A stretch of DNA of 64,000 nucleotides from UBA3537 sp038106885 (GCA_038106885.1 JAYNFX010000003.1:1-64000); one strand, 5' to 3'; counted from the stretch's first letter, positions 26,375 to 36,310 are shown. Made by a program: numbers and translations. Notes: a model not told the origin generated them from the sequence alone.

Positions 26375-26887
26375 ATGAAAATGATTAAATCCCCTACAGA
26401 ATCAAAAACAGTAATGACAGATTTAGTTTTACCTAGTGAAACTAACTCAATTAATACACTTTTTGGTGGAGAATTGCTCGCAAGGATGGACCGAGCTGCA
26501 AGTATTGCTGCGCAGCGTCACTCAGAAAAAGTCGTTGTTACTGCATCTGTAAATCATGTAGCTTTTAATAATACTATACCACTAGGGAGTATTGTCAAAA
26601 TTGAGGCAAAAGTATCAAGAGCATTTCGAACCTCAATGGAGGTCTACTTAGATGTTTGGTATACTGACAACAATTTCAATCCACCAATAAAGGCTAATGA
26701 AGCTATTTTTACATTTGTAGCAGTTGACAAGAATAGAAATCCAACCAAGATACCACAGCTTAAACCTGAAACAGCTGAAGAGAAAAAAAGGTTTGATGGT
26801 GCACTAAGGAGAAGGCAACTCAGCCTTGTACTTGCTGGTAAAATGAAAGCTGAAGACGCTACAGAACTAAAAGCGCTTTTTAATTAA
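26375..26887 (+). CDS. Acyl-CoA thioesterase, hotdog fold (YciA/ACOT-like)
   Basis: The 170-residue protein has the hotdog-fold thioesterase pattern: NSINTLFGGELLARMDRAASIAA in the first half with the catalytic acidic residue, and VNHVAFNNTIPLGSIVKIEAKV after it. Such enzymes release fatty acids from acyl-CoA in the cytosol. The length fits the YciA/ACOT7 single-domain class. It converges on the EnvC-like gene with 16 bases between. Two nearby ATGs (26375 and 26381) are possible starts. Confidence 0.9.
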   Translation: MKMIKSPTESKTVMTDLVLPSETNSINTLFGGELLARMDRAASIAAQRHSEKVVVTASVNHVAFNNTIPLGSIVKIEAKVSRAFRTSMEVYLDVWYTDNNFNPPIKANEAIFTFVAVDKNRNPTKIPQLKPETAEEKKRFDGALRRRQLSLVLAGKMKAEDATELKALFN

Positions 26888-26903
26888 AATCGATTATAAC
26901 TTA

Positions 26904-28136
26904 TTAATAAAGCTTATAAATCCATGATGATGGATTTTGTATTGAACTATCTTTATAAATACCAAAACTAAGAATTGATTCTCCTGAAACTTTATTAGTT
27001 AGAACTTCTCCAATTACTTGTTTAGTTGTTACCTTGTCTCCTTTACCAACATAAAACTTTGATAAGTTTTTATAGACAGTAATATAATTTCCATGACGAA
27101 TCATTATTGTATTGTTTCCGTTTCTTGGGGTCATAACTCCTTGTACAGTTCCTTCCCAAACAGCCCTGACTGGCTCAGCTTGATTTGTTGCAATTCGAAC
27201 CCCATTACTCTTAATTTTAATTTTCGGATCTATTGGAGATGGATTTGTTCCAAAACGCAACTTTACAACACCATTAGCAACAGGCCAAGGCAACTTGCCT
27301 TTGTTTGCAGTAAAAGTTGCGGCTAATTTTTTCTGCTCAGGAGTTAAAGCGAATGTGACTATTTTATTTGACTTCCCTGCTTTTGCATTTGAAGCTGCAA
27401 TAGCCTCCTGAATAAGTTTTCTAATTTCACGATCTAATTTTTCTGATTCGCGCTGTTTAACTTTAATTTGTGCAGAAAATTTTACTAGGTTTTTCTGAAT
27501 TTCTTCAATTAATTCTTTTTGTGCCAATAATTCATCATCTAAAATTGCTTTTGCTGCCTTATTCTCAGAAACTAACTTCTGTTTGTCTTTCTTCTGTCGC
27601 AATAGATCGTTATTAAGTTCCTGGAGTTGTTTTGCCTCTTGTTTTATAACTTCAGACTGTTGCTTCTGATAGTTTGCATATTGTTTTATGTATTGTAATC
27701 TTCTGTAAGCTTGTTGAAAATTAGATGATGACAAAACAAACATTAATTTATTATCTGAAGCGCGATTTTTGTAAGATTTTAAAATCATTTTGGCATAATC
27801 GTCTTTCAATAATTTTATCTTATTACGTTTTTTTGAAATTAAATTTTGATTATCATTTATCTCTAGAGTAAGTAAATTTGCTTGCTGATTTGTAATTCGA
27901 ATCAAGTTTTTTCGAACACTGATTTTGTAATTTAGATTTTCAACAGAGCTTACAATAGATTTCTTTTCTTTTTTCCTTTCAAATAACATATTTGTTATTT
28001 GTCTAATCTCTTGTTGTAGCTCTCGCCGTTTATTTTCTAGTTCAATTTGTCTTTTACTTTGACTATGACAATCTTGAAAAGCAAATGCCAAAAAAACAAT
28101 TGAAGTAATTATATAATATTTAGATTTAAATGCCAT
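26904..28136 (-). CDS. EnvC-like murein hydrolase activator with degenerate LytM domain
   Basis: The 410-residue protein has an N-terminal hydrophobic segment that looks like a signal peptide (IITSIVFLAFAFQDCHS), a long coiled-coil region of about 220 residues and a C-terminal LytM/M23 fold (about 285-410). The metal-binding residues of active M23 peptidases are missing: the HxxxD motif is replaced by KSNGVRIAT and the second HxH motif by VYKNL. This is the state of EnvC, which activates amidases rather than cutting peptidoglycan itself. It is downstream of a DUF4292 lipoprotein gene with a 1-base stop/start overlap (TAATG). Confidence 0.88.
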   Translation of the reverse strand: MAFKSKYYIITSIVFLAFAFQDCHSQSKRQIELENKRRELQQEIRQITNMLFERKKEKKSIVSSVENLNYKISVRKNLIRITNQQANLLTLEINDNQNLISKKRNKIKLLKDDYAKMILKSYKNRASDNKLMFVLSSSNFQQAYRRLQYIKQYANYQKQQSEVIKQEAKQLQELNNDLLRQKKDKQKLVSENKAAKAILDDELLAQKELIEEIQKNLVKFSAQIKVKQRESEKLDREIRKLIQEAIAASNAKAGKSNKIVTFALTPEQKKLAATFTANKGKLPWPVANGVVKLRFGTNPSPIDPKIKIKSNGVRIATNQAEPVRAVWEGTVQGVMTPRNGNNTIMIRHGNYITVYKNLSKFYVGKGDKVTTKQVIGEVLTNKVSGESILSFGIYKDSSIQNPSSWIYKLY

Positions 28137-28900
28137 TAAAAATTAAGTTGTCTATAACCCTTAGGTAACTTGAACGGAAAGCGTATTGATTGATTCAAGC
28201 TTACGGATTTTAAATTCAATTTTATAAAAGTATTATTCTGTTTCTCATTAATAGTAATTGCCATTTTACTAGGAATTAGTTGCTGATTAATTTCCTGAAA
28301 ATCGTCATAATTTACTTTGAGATGTATTTCTTCTTTCAAATGAGAAATTTCTTGAGTTTTCATTTTAAAATAAAACGGATTAATTCTATATAATACGTTC
28401 AAAGTAGGATCTAATTTATATGGCTTTAATGTGTATCCGCTATTATCTTTTATTTGATTTAAAGATGATGAATTGTGCTTAAAAAAAGTATCGCCAAGTA
28501 AAAGGTTTTCTAGATTTGAAAAATCTAAATCAATCCCTAAAAGCTGCTTTATCAAAGAAAAATCTCCATCAAAATAAGTTTTATCAATTTTATTATACAT
28601 CTGAACTCTATCAGGTGTAATTTTAATCCTTATCATGTTTAAAAAGGCATTTATCCATATTGTTTTACCGCGATCCATTCTTAATGTCACGGTGTTTGAT
28701 TGAACTTTTGAGTTTTGAAATAATTCTATTTTAAGCTTGCATTGTAATGTATTGAATTTAGCATGTTGTTTAATATGCTTTTTTAGAATTTGTTTAGTCC
28801 TCATTTCTGGAATTTCGCCGACAGTTGACGTCAAATTTTTCCCTGGTGCACAACCATATAGTAAAACTATAATAATTATATATCTAAATTTACTACTCAT
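28136..28900 (-). CDS. DUF4292 family lipoprotein
   Basis: The 254-residue protein has a lipoprotein signal ending in LLYGC (Cys17) and the DUF4292 pattern seen next to EnvC-like genes in flavobacteria. The later part is rich in beta-strand sequence and resembles LolA/LppX-type folds, which would suit binding of a lipid or lipoprotein in the periplasm (inference). It overlaps the upstream TPR gene by 1 base and the downstream EnvC-like gene by 1 base, so the three are translated as a unit. Function is unknown. Confidence 0.82.
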   Translation of the reverse strand: MSSKFRYIIIIVLLYGCAPGKNLTSTVGEIPEMRTKQILKKHIKQHAKFNTLQCKLKIELFQNSKVQSNTVTLRMDRGKTIWINAFLNMIRIKITPDRVQMYNKIDKTYFDGDFSLIKQLLGIDLDFSNLENLLLGDTFFKHNSSSLNQIKDNSGYTLKPYKLDPTLNVLYRINPFYFKMKTQEISHLKEEIHLKVNYDDFQEINQQLIPSKMAITINEKQNNTFIKLNLKSVSLNQSIRFPFKLPKGYRQLNF

Positions 28901-30249
28901 TACGATTTTAAAAGCTGAATCATGTCACTAATTTCCTTAGCTTTCTCAGAGTTTTTATTTTTTTTATACAAATCAAACATTAATTCATAATACTCTAAAC
29001 TGATATTATTATCTTCAAAAATATAATCAGAACCTTGCTCCATAACCTCTATTGCGTCTGCCCAATTTTGTAAATAAAACTGAGATTTTCCATATATCAA
29101 ATATAATTCAATTTGTGTCGGAAATAACTCTAGGTGTTTAAATGAAAACTCTAATGCTTTACTATATTGTTTTGTTTTTAAATAAATATTCGCTAATTTT
29201 TTAATAATATTTACATCTTGTGAAGATTCTTCGAATGCTTTCTTATAATAATAGTTTGCTTTTTCTAATTGTTTCTTTTCAAGAAAATAATCTCCCCATC
29301 CTTCACTATTTAGATCAGAATTAATTAATTTAGTTGAAGGTTCGATTGATAATAATACATCGCTGTAAGATGGATTTTTCTTTACAAAATCAATAAAATC
29401 TTTTAATACTTTCAATTTCATTATTGGAGGCAGAACATTACTTTCTGTTACAATCTTCATAGAATTAATAGCGCCATCGTAATCTTTTTGATTTAAATAA
29501 AACTTATACAATGCTACGTGTGGAATATGAGATTTTGGATACAAATCAAGAAATGACAATGCTGTATTGTATGCTTCCTTTTCTAAACCATATTCACTTA
29601 AAGCATATATTAAATTTATAAAGTTATTTGAATCTTCAGAATTAGAATCTAAGCGTTGTTTCAAAAATTCTATGTGTGATCCTTGATCTGAGGTTTGTTT
29701 GTAAATTTTTATTCTTAATTGATCTCGATTTAGGTTATATCCATAATGATCATCCATGAATTGTATATGACTTAAAGCTTCATTGTAGCGACCAGTATTA
29801 GCGTATAAATAGCTTAGATTTTCCTCATAATCTCTGTTATAATTTAAAATTGGTAAAAGCTCTTCAATGGCCTTGTCAAAATTATTTTGCTCCAAATAAA
29901 GGTTATAGAGCTTATCCCTATACCAAAAATTCTTGTTATCTAAAGAAATAGCCTTTCTTAAATTTCTTTCAGAATCACTATATTTTTTAATTTTAAAATA
30001 TATATTTCCTAGCTCATAGTAAATCACAGCTCGATTTGGAAAAAGCTCCTTGCAATCATTTAATTTTTTAATTGCTTTATTAAAATTTTCAATACCCTTT
30101 TGCTTTAAAGCGTCATAAAACTTGATTTGAAATTCTTCATCAGCAGAAATTAAATTTGAAATACTATCATGTTTAATTTGGGCTGATAAAAGATGAGCTG
30201 CTAAAAGACCCTGAATAAGTATAAATTTTTTTATGTAGGTTCTTTTCAT
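28900..30249 (-). CDS. Tetratricopeptide-repeat protein with signal peptide
   Basis: The 449-residue protein starts with a signal peptide (FILIQGLLAAHLLSAQ) and consists mainly of TPR helices; repeats such as AVIYYELGNIYFKIKKYSDSE, ENLSYLYANTGRYNEALSHI and NIIKKLANIYLKTKQYSKALE are clear. It is probably periplasmic and a protein-binding scaffold. It overlaps dut by 4 bases and the DUF4292 gene by 1 base. The conserved group flippase-dut-TPR-DUF4292-EnvC in flavobacteria suggests a shared envelope function for the non-dut members (inference). Confidence 0.85.
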   Translation of the reverse strand: MKRTYIKKFILIQGLLAAHLLSAQIKHDSISNLISADEEFQIKFYDALKQKGIENFNKAIKKLNDCKELFPNRAVIYYELGNIYFKIKKYSDSERNLRKAISLDNKNFWYRDKLYNLYLEQNNFDKAIEELLPILNYNRDYEENLSYLYANTGRYNEALSHIQFMDDHYGYNLNRDQLRIKIYKQTSDQGSHIEFLKQRLDSNSEDSNNFINLIYALSEYGLEKEAYNTALSFLDLYPKSHIPHVALYKFYLNQKDYDGAINSMKIVTESNVLPPIMKLKVLKDFIDFVKKNPSYSDVLLSIEPSTKLINSDLNSEGWGDYFLEKKQLEKANYYYKKAFEESSQDVNIIKKLANIYLKTKQYSKALEFSFKHLELFPTQIELYLIYGKSQFYLQNWADAIEVMEQGSDYIFEDNNISLEYYELMFDLYKKNKNSEKAKEISDMIQLLKS

Positions 30250-30680
30250 TTTTGACCTGTGCTTCCAAATCCACCACTCCCTCTTTTGGTCTTGGATAGA
30301 TCGTTACATTCTTCCCAAATAGCACGCTCATGTTTAGCAATTACTATTTGAGCAATTCTATCTCCATTTTTAATTATAAAATCATTTTCTGAAAAGTTAA
30401 TTAATATTACACCAATCTCCCCTCTATAATCAGCATCAATAGTCCCAGGGCTATTTAATACTGTTACGCCATATTTAGCCGCTAATCCACTACGAGACCT
30501 GACCTGGGCCTCATAGCCTTTTGGAAGAGCAATAAAAATGCCAGTAGGCACAATAGCTCTTTGGTTAGGTTTTAAAGTAATATCGGTTTTAATATTTGAT
30601 CTTAGATCCATCCCAGCGGACTCTAATGTCTCATAATTTGGTAACGGGTGGTCAGATTTATTGATTATTTTTACTTTCAT
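30246..30680 (-). CDS. dut: Deoxyuridine 5'-triphosphate nucleotidohydrolase
   Basis: The 144-residue trimeric dUTPase converts dUTP to dUMP and keeps uracil out of DNA. All five motifs are present: AGMDLRSN, RSRSGLA, GTIDADYRGEIGV, NGDRIAQIVI and RGSGGFGSTG at the C terminus. It overlaps the flippase gene upstream and the TPR gene downstream by 4 bases each. Confidence 0.97.
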   Translation of the reverse strand: MKVKIINKSDHPLPNYETLESAGMDLRSNIKTDITLKPNQRAIVPTGIFIALPKGYEAQVRSRSGLAAKYGVTVLNSPGTIDADYRGEIGVILINFSENDFIIKNGDRIAQIVIAKHERAIWEECNDLSKTKRGSGGFGSTGQK

Positions 30681-32143
30681 TTTTCTGGTTTTATAAACTT
30701 TCTTATAGTCGTCTTCTCATTATACAATACAATAGTAATTAATATAAATATGAGTATTAAGCCAATAATATATTCCCCTCTAAATCTGTAAAAAGAAAGA
30801 GCTGAAAACAAAACAGATAAAAATAAATAGATGCTAATTTTACTAATATTATAGGGAATTGTATAATATTTTTGCCCAAGCGAATACGATGCTATTGCCA
30901 TCAGAGTATAAGCTGCTAAGGTTGCAATTGCAGAGGCTAAATATCCGATTAAAGGAATAAAAATTATGTTTATTATTAGAGTTAATAAAGCACCAAAAAT
31001 TGATATAAAAGCACCTATTTCTGTTCTATCTGTTACTTTATACCAAACTGAAAGCGCATGATAAATTCCTAAAAATAAATAGGCCAGTAATAAAATAGGA
31101 ACGATACTCATAGCTTCCCAATATGCTTCGTTTGGTATTAAAATCAATTTTAAGAAATCAATAAATACTACTACTAACAAAAGAATAAGTGATCCTAAAA
31201 TTACAAAAACCTCTAAGATGCTAGCATAGCTTTTTTTCGCATGGCTTTTATCGAAATTGCTGAAAAAAAATGGCTCTATTCCTAACCTGTATGCTGTAGA
31301 AAATAAAGTCATAAATAAAGCTAACTTATAACATGCAGAATAAGTTCCAATTGCAGCTTTAGACAAATCTTGAGGTAGTAGACGCTCCAATAATATTCTA
31401 TCAAAACTTTCATTAATTGAAAAAGCAATTCCAGCTACGAGCACAGGGAACGCATAACGGAGCATCTTTTTCCATAGAAGCCAATCAAAATTATATTTGA
31501 GTTTAAAATAAAATGAGCTTAATAATATTAATGTAGCAATACTTGCTATTAAATTAGCAATAAAAATATAGTGTATTTCAAAGTTTGAAACGTAAAAATT
31601 ATTCCAAAAACTAGAGCCCTGTGCTAAACCTTTTAGGTAAATTAAAAACAAAATATTTAACCCTAAATTAATTAAGACATTTGTAATCTTTACAATTGTA
31701 TATTTAATAGGCTTCCCTAAAGCTCTTAAATAAGCAAAAGGGATAATAACCATCGTATCAAAAAATAAAATAAATAATACTAAAACAATATACTCTGGAT
31801 CAATATGTATGATTGATGAAATATTATTCTTAAAAAAATATCCAAAAACTAATACTGCTGATGATGAAATAATCAATGAAATAGCAGATGTGCCAATAAC
31901 TTTTGCTTTGTTCTCAACAATGTTAATAAATCTAAAAAAGGCCGTTTCCATCCCATAAGTCAACAGGACATTAAATAATACAAAATATGCAAAAATTAGT
32001 GAGACATCTCCGTAGTCTGATACATTATTTAACACTGATGCATCTGTGTGAAGACGCACAAGTAGAAAGCTAAGCATTTTTGGTACTACTGTAGCAATAC
32101 CATAAATAAATGTTTGCTTATAAAGTGTCTTTAATCGGGTCAA
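30677..32143 (-). CDS. Polysaccharide/lipid flippase of the MOP superfamily
   Basis: The 488-residue protein has about fourteen membrane helices and the polysaccharide-synthesis flippase pattern (FIYGIATVVPKMLSFLLVRL at the N terminus; polysaccharide-transport C-terminal part). It likely flips a lipid-linked sugar or a peptidoglycan precursor. The start is TTG at 32143: an in-frame TAA lies two codons upstream, and the next ATG (codon 22) would cut into the conserved first helix. It heads the dut-TPR-DUF4292-EnvC group. Confidence 0.88.
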   Translation of the reverse strand: MTRLKTLYKQTFIYGIATVVPKMLSFLLVRLHTDASVLNNVSDYGDVSLIFAYFVLFNVLLTYGMETAFFRFINIVENKAKVIGTSAISLIISSSAVLVFGYFFKNNISSIIHIDPEYIVLVLFILFFDTMVIIPFAYLRALGKPIKYTIVKITNVLINLGLNILFLIYLKGLAQGSSFWNNFYVSNFEIHYIFIANLIASIATLILLSSFYFKLKYNFDWLLWKKMLRYAFPVLVAGIAFSINESFDRILLERLLPQDLSKAAIGTYSACYKLALFMTLFSTAYRLGIEPFFFSNFDKSHAKKSYASILEVFVILGSLILLLVVVFIDFLKLILIPNEAYWEAMSIVPILLLAYLFLGIYHALSVWYKVTDRTEIGAFISIFGALLTLIINIIFIPLIGYLASAIATLAAYTLMAIASYSLGQKYYTIPYNISKISIYLFLSVLFSALSFYRFRGEYIIGLILIFILITIVLYNEKTTIRKFIKPEK

Positions 32144-32193
32144 ACTTTAGGAATAAAAAAATAAAAATACACTTTTTTAAAGGATATATAAAA

Positions 32194-32658
32194 TTATCTG
32201 ATTCGAGTGACTGGGTAAGGCTTTGACGGCTTATAATATAAATTTTTAAACTCAATATACATTCGTTTATTTTGAATTCTATAGCTCAAAACGCATGAAT
32301 TGTCTAGAAGTGAAAAATGAGAATTATTTTTCTCATGATCTGTATTTCCTATAATTATATCTTCAGAATGGTTATTATTAATTGATTTAAAGCGTCCAAA
32401 TACCATATTATTTCTGTGTAAAGCCTTAACGCGTTGACCTCTAAAATGAATGCTATCAAAATTAATAAAAGAAGATTTTTTTATAGGTAAAAAAACATTA
32501 AACCCACTCCCGCCTCCTTCAACACCAGCAATCCATTTTTCAAAGTAAGCAGGAGATGAAAGATTTAAATTTGAGTTACTTATAGATTTTATATTTGCAT
32601 TAGAATGACATGAAGTAATTATAATACTCAAGAATGTTATTACTATAAACTTATTCAT
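32194..32658 (-). CDS. Hypothetical lipoprotein
   Basis: I do not recognise this 154-residue protein. It has a lipoprotein signal sequence with the lipobox ITSC (Cys17) and a mature part with several GGGSGFN-like and aromatic segments; the region LNLSSPAYFEKWIAGVEGGG is the most distinctive. It lies between the atp terminator and the flippase gene. A near-match promoter box (GAAATTTG, one mismatch to TAnnTTTG) is on the minus strand at 32687-32694, so it may have its own promoter. Confidence 0.75.
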   Translation of the reverse strand: MNKFIVITFLSIIITSCHSNANIKSISNSNLNLSSPAYFEKWIAGVEGGGSGFNVFLPIKKSSFINFDSIHFRGQRVKALHRNNMVFGRFKSINNNHSEDIIIGNTDHEKNNSHFSLLDNSCVLSYRIQNKRMYIEFKNLYYKPSKPYPVTRIR

Positions 32659-32701
32659 AAATAAAGATTAATACTAAATAAAATAGCAAATTTCATTCCA
32701 T

Positions 32702-32728
32702 AAAAAACCCCACATTGCCTGTGGGGTT
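32702..32728 (-). terminator. Intrinsic terminator of the atpBEFHAG operon
   Basis: AACCCCACA (32706-32714) and TGTGGGGTT (32720-32728) form a 9-bp perfect stem with a 5-base loop. On the minus strand the stem is followed by a run of six T (plus-strand A at 32702-32707). It starts 21 bases after the atpG stop and is the only classical GC-rich terminator I see in the window. Confidence 0.93.
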
Positions 32729-32748
32729 AAATTTATTTGAATTGATAA

Positions 32749-33606
32749 CTAACTGTTTAGAGCCTCTGCTCCGCCAACAATTTCTAAAATCTCATTAGTT
32801 ATGGCAGCTTGTCTGGCTTTATTATAAGTCAGTTTTAATTGATCTCTAAGCTCTGTTGCATTATCAGTAGCTTTGTGCATGGCAGTCATTCGAGCTCCGT
32901 GTTCACTTGCAAAACTATCCCTTATAGCTTTAAATAATTGCGTCTTTAAAGACTTTGGAATTAAGGTTTTTACAATTTCAACCTTTGATGGTTCAAAAAT
33001 ATAATCTTGATTATTATTAATTTGATCATTTGAGGTAACGATGGGTAAAAATTGCTCTGTAGTAACAATTTGTGTCGCTGCGTTTTTGAATTTATTATAT
33101 ACTAGTTCAATTTTATCAACAGAACCATCTTCAAATTTATTCATTAAGACCTGAGCGATTTGAGCAACATTAGTGAAATTTAAATCATCAAAAATTTTAC
33201 TTTCATTTGACAAAATTTTAAACTCTTTAGAAAGCGAATCATTAGCTTTCTTCCCAATAGCCATAACTGAAACATTTCCTTTGGTATAATTCTTTGCTAA
33301 TTCATTGACTTGCTTTATAATATTTGAATTAAACGCTCCACACAATCCTCTATTTGAAGTTATAGCTACAATTAAAATATTTTTAATCTCTCTATTTTTA
33401 GTGAAAACACTACCATTATCAGCATCTAAATTAGAACTAAAGTTCTGTAATAATTCAGTTAACTTATCAGCGTATGGCCGCATCGCTGTTATTGCATCTT
33501 GAGCTTTTTTAAGCTTCGCAGCAGAGACCATCTTCATTGCGCTTGTTATCTGCATTGTTGAAGATACCGAGGAAATTCTATTGCGTATTTCTTTTAAATT
33601 GGCCAT
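32749..33606 (-). CDS. atpG: F1 ATP synthase subunit gamma
   Basis: The 285-residue gamma subunit is the rotating central shaft of F1. The N-terminal helix motif LKEIRNRISSVSSTMQITSAMKMVSAAKL and the C-terminal helix with TARMTAMHKATDNATELRDQL-like residues are present (MTAMHKATDNA). SNRGLCGAFN is the conserved middle motif. The length is normal. It is the last gene of the atp operon, 8 bases after atpA, with a strong terminator behind it. Confidence 0.97.
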   Translation of the reverse strand: MANLKEIRNRISSVSSTMQITSAMKMVSAAKLKKAQDAITAMRPYADKLTELLQNFSSNLDADNGSVFTKNREIKNILIVAITSNRGLCGAFNSNIIKQVNELAKNYTKGNVSVMAIGKKANDSLSKEFKILSNESKIFDDLNFTNVAQIAQVLMNKFEDGSVDKIELVYNKFKNAATQIVTTEQFLPIVTSNDQINNNQDYIFEPSKVEIVKTLIPKSLKTQLFKAIRDSFASEHGARMTAMHKATDNATELRDQLKLTYNKARQAAITNEILEIVGGAEALNS

Positions 33607-33614
33607 GTTTTTAA

Positions 33615-35192
33615 CTAATTGTAATTAGCAGATAAGTCCTGAGCAACTTTTGTTAAAGTGGTTGTTACTTCATCAGTTAATTTACCTGATTTTAAAGTAG
33701 CAAGAACATCACTGTGTTTAGCTTTCAATAACTCAATAAACTCTGACTCAAATTCTTTTACCTTATTGACAGGAACATCACGTAATAAATTTTTAGAGCC
33801 AGCATAAATTATGGCAATTTGATCTTCTACAGTGTAAGGATCATTTTGTGCCTGCTTTAAAATTTCTACATTTCTTTTCCCTTTTTCAATAACATTGAGT
33901 GTAACTGCGTCTAAGTCAGATCCAAATTTTGCAAAAGCTTCTAGTTCACGGAACTGTGCTTGGTCTAATTTAAGAGTTCCTGAAACCTTTTTCATTGACT
34001 TAATTTGAGCACTACCTCCTACACGAGACACTGAAATTCCAACATTAATCGCTGGTCGAACTCCTGAATTAAATAAATCTCCATCTAAGAAAATTTGACC
34101 GTCTGTAATGGAAATCACATTTGTTGGAATGTAAGCTGATACATCACCTGCTTGTGTTTCAATAATTGGAAGCGCGGTTAATGACCCACCACCTTTAACC
34201 ATTGGCTTTAAAGAATCTGGAAGATCGTTCATGTCCTTTGCAATAGTGTCATCATTAATCACTTTCGCAGATCGCTCTAATAAACGTGAGTGTAAATAGA
34301 AAACATCTCCAGGATATGCCTCTCGCCCCGGTGGACGACGAAGTAAAAGTGATACCTCACGGTAAGCTACTGCTTGCTTTGAAAGGTCATCATATATTAT
34401 TAACGCCGGACGACCTGTATCTCTAAAATACTCTCCAATTGCTGCTCCTGCAAATGGAGCATAAACTTGCATTGGAGCAGGATCAGATGCATTTGCAGCA
34501 ACAATTGTTGTATATGCTAAAGCACCTCTATCTTCTAGAGTTTTTGCAATATTAGCTACTGTAGATGCTTTTTGCCCAACAGCAACATAAATACAGTAAA
34601 CCGGTTCACCAGCATCATAAAATTCTTTTTGATTCAAAATAGTGTCGATACAAACTGTTGTTTTACCAGTTTGACGGTCACCAATTACAAGTTCTCTTTG
34701 TCCACGCCCAACTGGTATCATTGCATCAATAGACTTAATTCCTGTCTGGAGCGGTTCAGTTACTGGCTCGCGGAATACAACTCCGGGGGCTTTTCTCTCA
34801 AGTGGCATCTCATAAACATCGCCTTCAATAGAACCTTTCCCATCAATTGGTGCTCCAAGTGTATCAACAACACGGCCTACAATTCCTTCACCTACATTGA
34901 TTGAAGCAATACGTCCAGTACGTTTAACTGTTGAACCCTCTTTGACAACTTTGGATGCCCCTAAAAGTACAATCCCTACATTATCTTCTTCCAAATTCAA
35001 AACTATTCCTTCAAGATCGCCATCAAATTGTACTAATTCTCCGTATTGCGCATTAGATAATCCATAAGCCCGGACAATTCCGTCTCCAACAGTTAGTACA
35101 GTACCAACTTCATCCAAAGAAGCTGTACCATCGAATCCCGAAAGTTGTTGTTTTAAAATTGCTGAAATTTCAGCTGCTTTTACATCTGCCAT
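33615..35192 (-). CDS. atpA: F1 ATP synthase subunit alpha
   Basis: The 525-residue alpha subunit forms the noncatalytic nucleotide sites of F1. Walker A is GDRQTGKTT, preceded by PVGRGQRELVI; Walker B ALIIYDDLSKQA and the signature PAINVGISVSRVGG are present. The length is slightly above the E. coli protein. A 42-base gap separates it from atpH. Confidence 0.98.
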   Translation of the reverse strand: MADVKAAEISAILKQQLSGFDGTASLDEVGTVLTVGDGIVRAYGLSNAQYGELVQFDGDLEGIVLNLEEDNVGIVLLGASKVVKEGSTVKRTGRIASINVGEGIVGRVVDTLGAPIDGKGSIEGDVYEMPLERKAPGVVFREPVTEPLQTGIKSIDAMIPVGRGQRELVIGDRQTGKTTVCIDTILNQKEFYDAGEPVYCIYVAVGQKASTVANIAKTLEDRGALAYTTIVAANASDPAPMQVYAPFAGAAIGEYFRDTGRPALIIYDDLSKQAVAYREVSLLLRRPPGREAYPGDVFYLHSRLLERSAKVINDDTIAKDMNDLPDSLKPMVKGGGSLTALPIIETQAGDVSAYIPTNVISITDGQIFLDGDLFNSGVRPAINVGISVSRVGGSAQIKSMKKVSGTLKLDQAQFRELEAFAKFGSDLDAVTLNVIEKGKRNVEILKQAQNDPYTVEDQIAIIYAGSKNLLRDVPVNKVKEFESEFIELLKAKHSDVLATLKSGKLTDEVTTTLTKVAQDLSANYN

Positions 35193-35234
35193 TTTAATTT
35201 ATTTTTCTCTTTTGAATTCCGATTAGAATTCTTA

Positions 35235-35771
35235 TTAATTTGCTATAAATTTATTTTTAATTCTATTTAATTGATTTGAAACACTTGCATCATATTGCTG
35301 GTCACCCACTCTTAAAATAAATCCTCCTAATATGGACTCATCTATAATCTTTTTTAAAGTAACTTGTCTAGTTGATAAGGTCTTCAATTTATTCATAATT
35401 TTCTTTTCAAGAGCTTCTGTCATAGCTGCTGCAGTAATTACTGTTGCTTGCTCTTTATTATTTACTTTGTCATAAAGCTGTCCGTATTGTGTTGCAATTT
35501 CATCTAGTAAATCGACTCGTTTGTTCGATACTAGAGTTTTAAATAGGGACTTAACTTCTTTACCAGTATTTGCGAAAACTTTCCCCAAAACATTACTTTT
35601 ATCGGAAAGTTTTACAATTGGGGATTTAAGCATATTATTAAGATCAGGATTTGATATAATACAATTTAAAATATCGTTCATTTCATCATGAACATTTGAT
35701 GATGTATTATTGTCTTGAGCCACACTTAAAATGGCTTTAGCATATCGAATAGCTGCTCTTGTGTCTGACAT
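35235..35771 (-). CDS. atpH: ATP synthase subunit delta
   Basis: The 178-residue delta subunit (OSCP) connects the peripheral stalk to F1. It starts with the helical AAIRYAKAILSVAQ motif and ends with the conserved ILGGFILRVGDQQYDASV segment. Sequence conservation is low for this family but operon position between atpF and atpA makes the call firm. It is 6 bases after atpF. Confidence 0.96.
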   Translation of the reverse strand: MSDTRAAIRYAKAILSVAQDNNTSSNVHDEMNDILNCIISNPDLNNMLKSPIVKLSDKSNVLGKVFANTGKEVKSLFKTLVSNKRVDLLDEIATQYGQLYDKVNNKEQATVITAAAMTEALEKKIMNKLKTLSTRQVTLKKIIDESILGGFILRVGDQQYDASVSNQLNRIKNKFIAN

Positions 35772-35777
35772 AATAAT

Positions 35778-36278
35778 TTAATTTAAATTAGCATCGTCTA
35801 TCATTGACTCTACTAATTTTTCTTGTTTACCTTCTTTTGACAACTCATTTTTTAATACTTTTTCTGCAATAGAAAGAGAAAGCTCGGCAACTTGGGATTT
35901 TAGATCAGAAATTGCGGCTTTTTTTTCGGTTTTGATCGCGGCTTGAGCTTGAGATATTAATTTCGCAGCCTCTACCTTAGCCTCCTCTTTTGCGTCATCA
36001 ATCATTTTATTTTTTAATTCTCGAGCCTCCTTTAACATTGACTCACGTTCAGCACGAGCCTGTTTTAAAAGTTTTTGGTTATCAGTTTGGAGATTTTCCA
36101 TCTCCTTTTTAGCATCCTCAGCAGCACTAAGTGCATTTTTTATTCCTTCCTCGCGTTCATTTACAGCATTCAAAATTGGGGACCATGCATATTTTTTTAA
36201 CAATAGTAATAATCCAACAAAAAGCAACGTCTGCCATACAAATAAACCAAGCGAGAATTCTTCTAATAATTTTTCCAT
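35778..36278 (-). CDS. atpF: ATP synthase subunit b
   Basis: The 166-residue b subunit has one N-terminal membrane helix (FVWQTLLFVGLLLLLKKYAW) followed by a long charged helix rich in Ala, Glu and Lys that forms the peripheral stalk. The length is normal. A strong hairpin lies between the end of atpE and this gene, which may set its expression relative to atpE. Confidence 0.97.
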   Translation of the reverse strand: MEKLLEEFSLGLFVWQTLLFVGLLLLLKKYAWSPILNAVNEREEGIKNALSAAEDAKKEMENLQTDNQKLLKQARAERESMLKEARELKNKMIDDAKEEAKVEAAKLISQAQAAIKTEKKAAISDLKSQVAELSLSIAEKVLKNELSKEGKQEKLVESMIDDANLN

Positions 36279-36310
36279 AATAATTTTATTATGATATTTT
36301 AAATTTAATT

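Noticed and set aside
30677..32143. The TTG start of the flippase as another promoter misread
   Set aside because: The upstream bases read TA-AAG-TTTG, with three rather than two bases between TA and TTTG, so the box does not match. The next ATG would remove the conserved first helix.
34572..34904. Plus-strand open frame of 110 residues
   Set aside because: It is a shadow of the highly conserved atpA gene.
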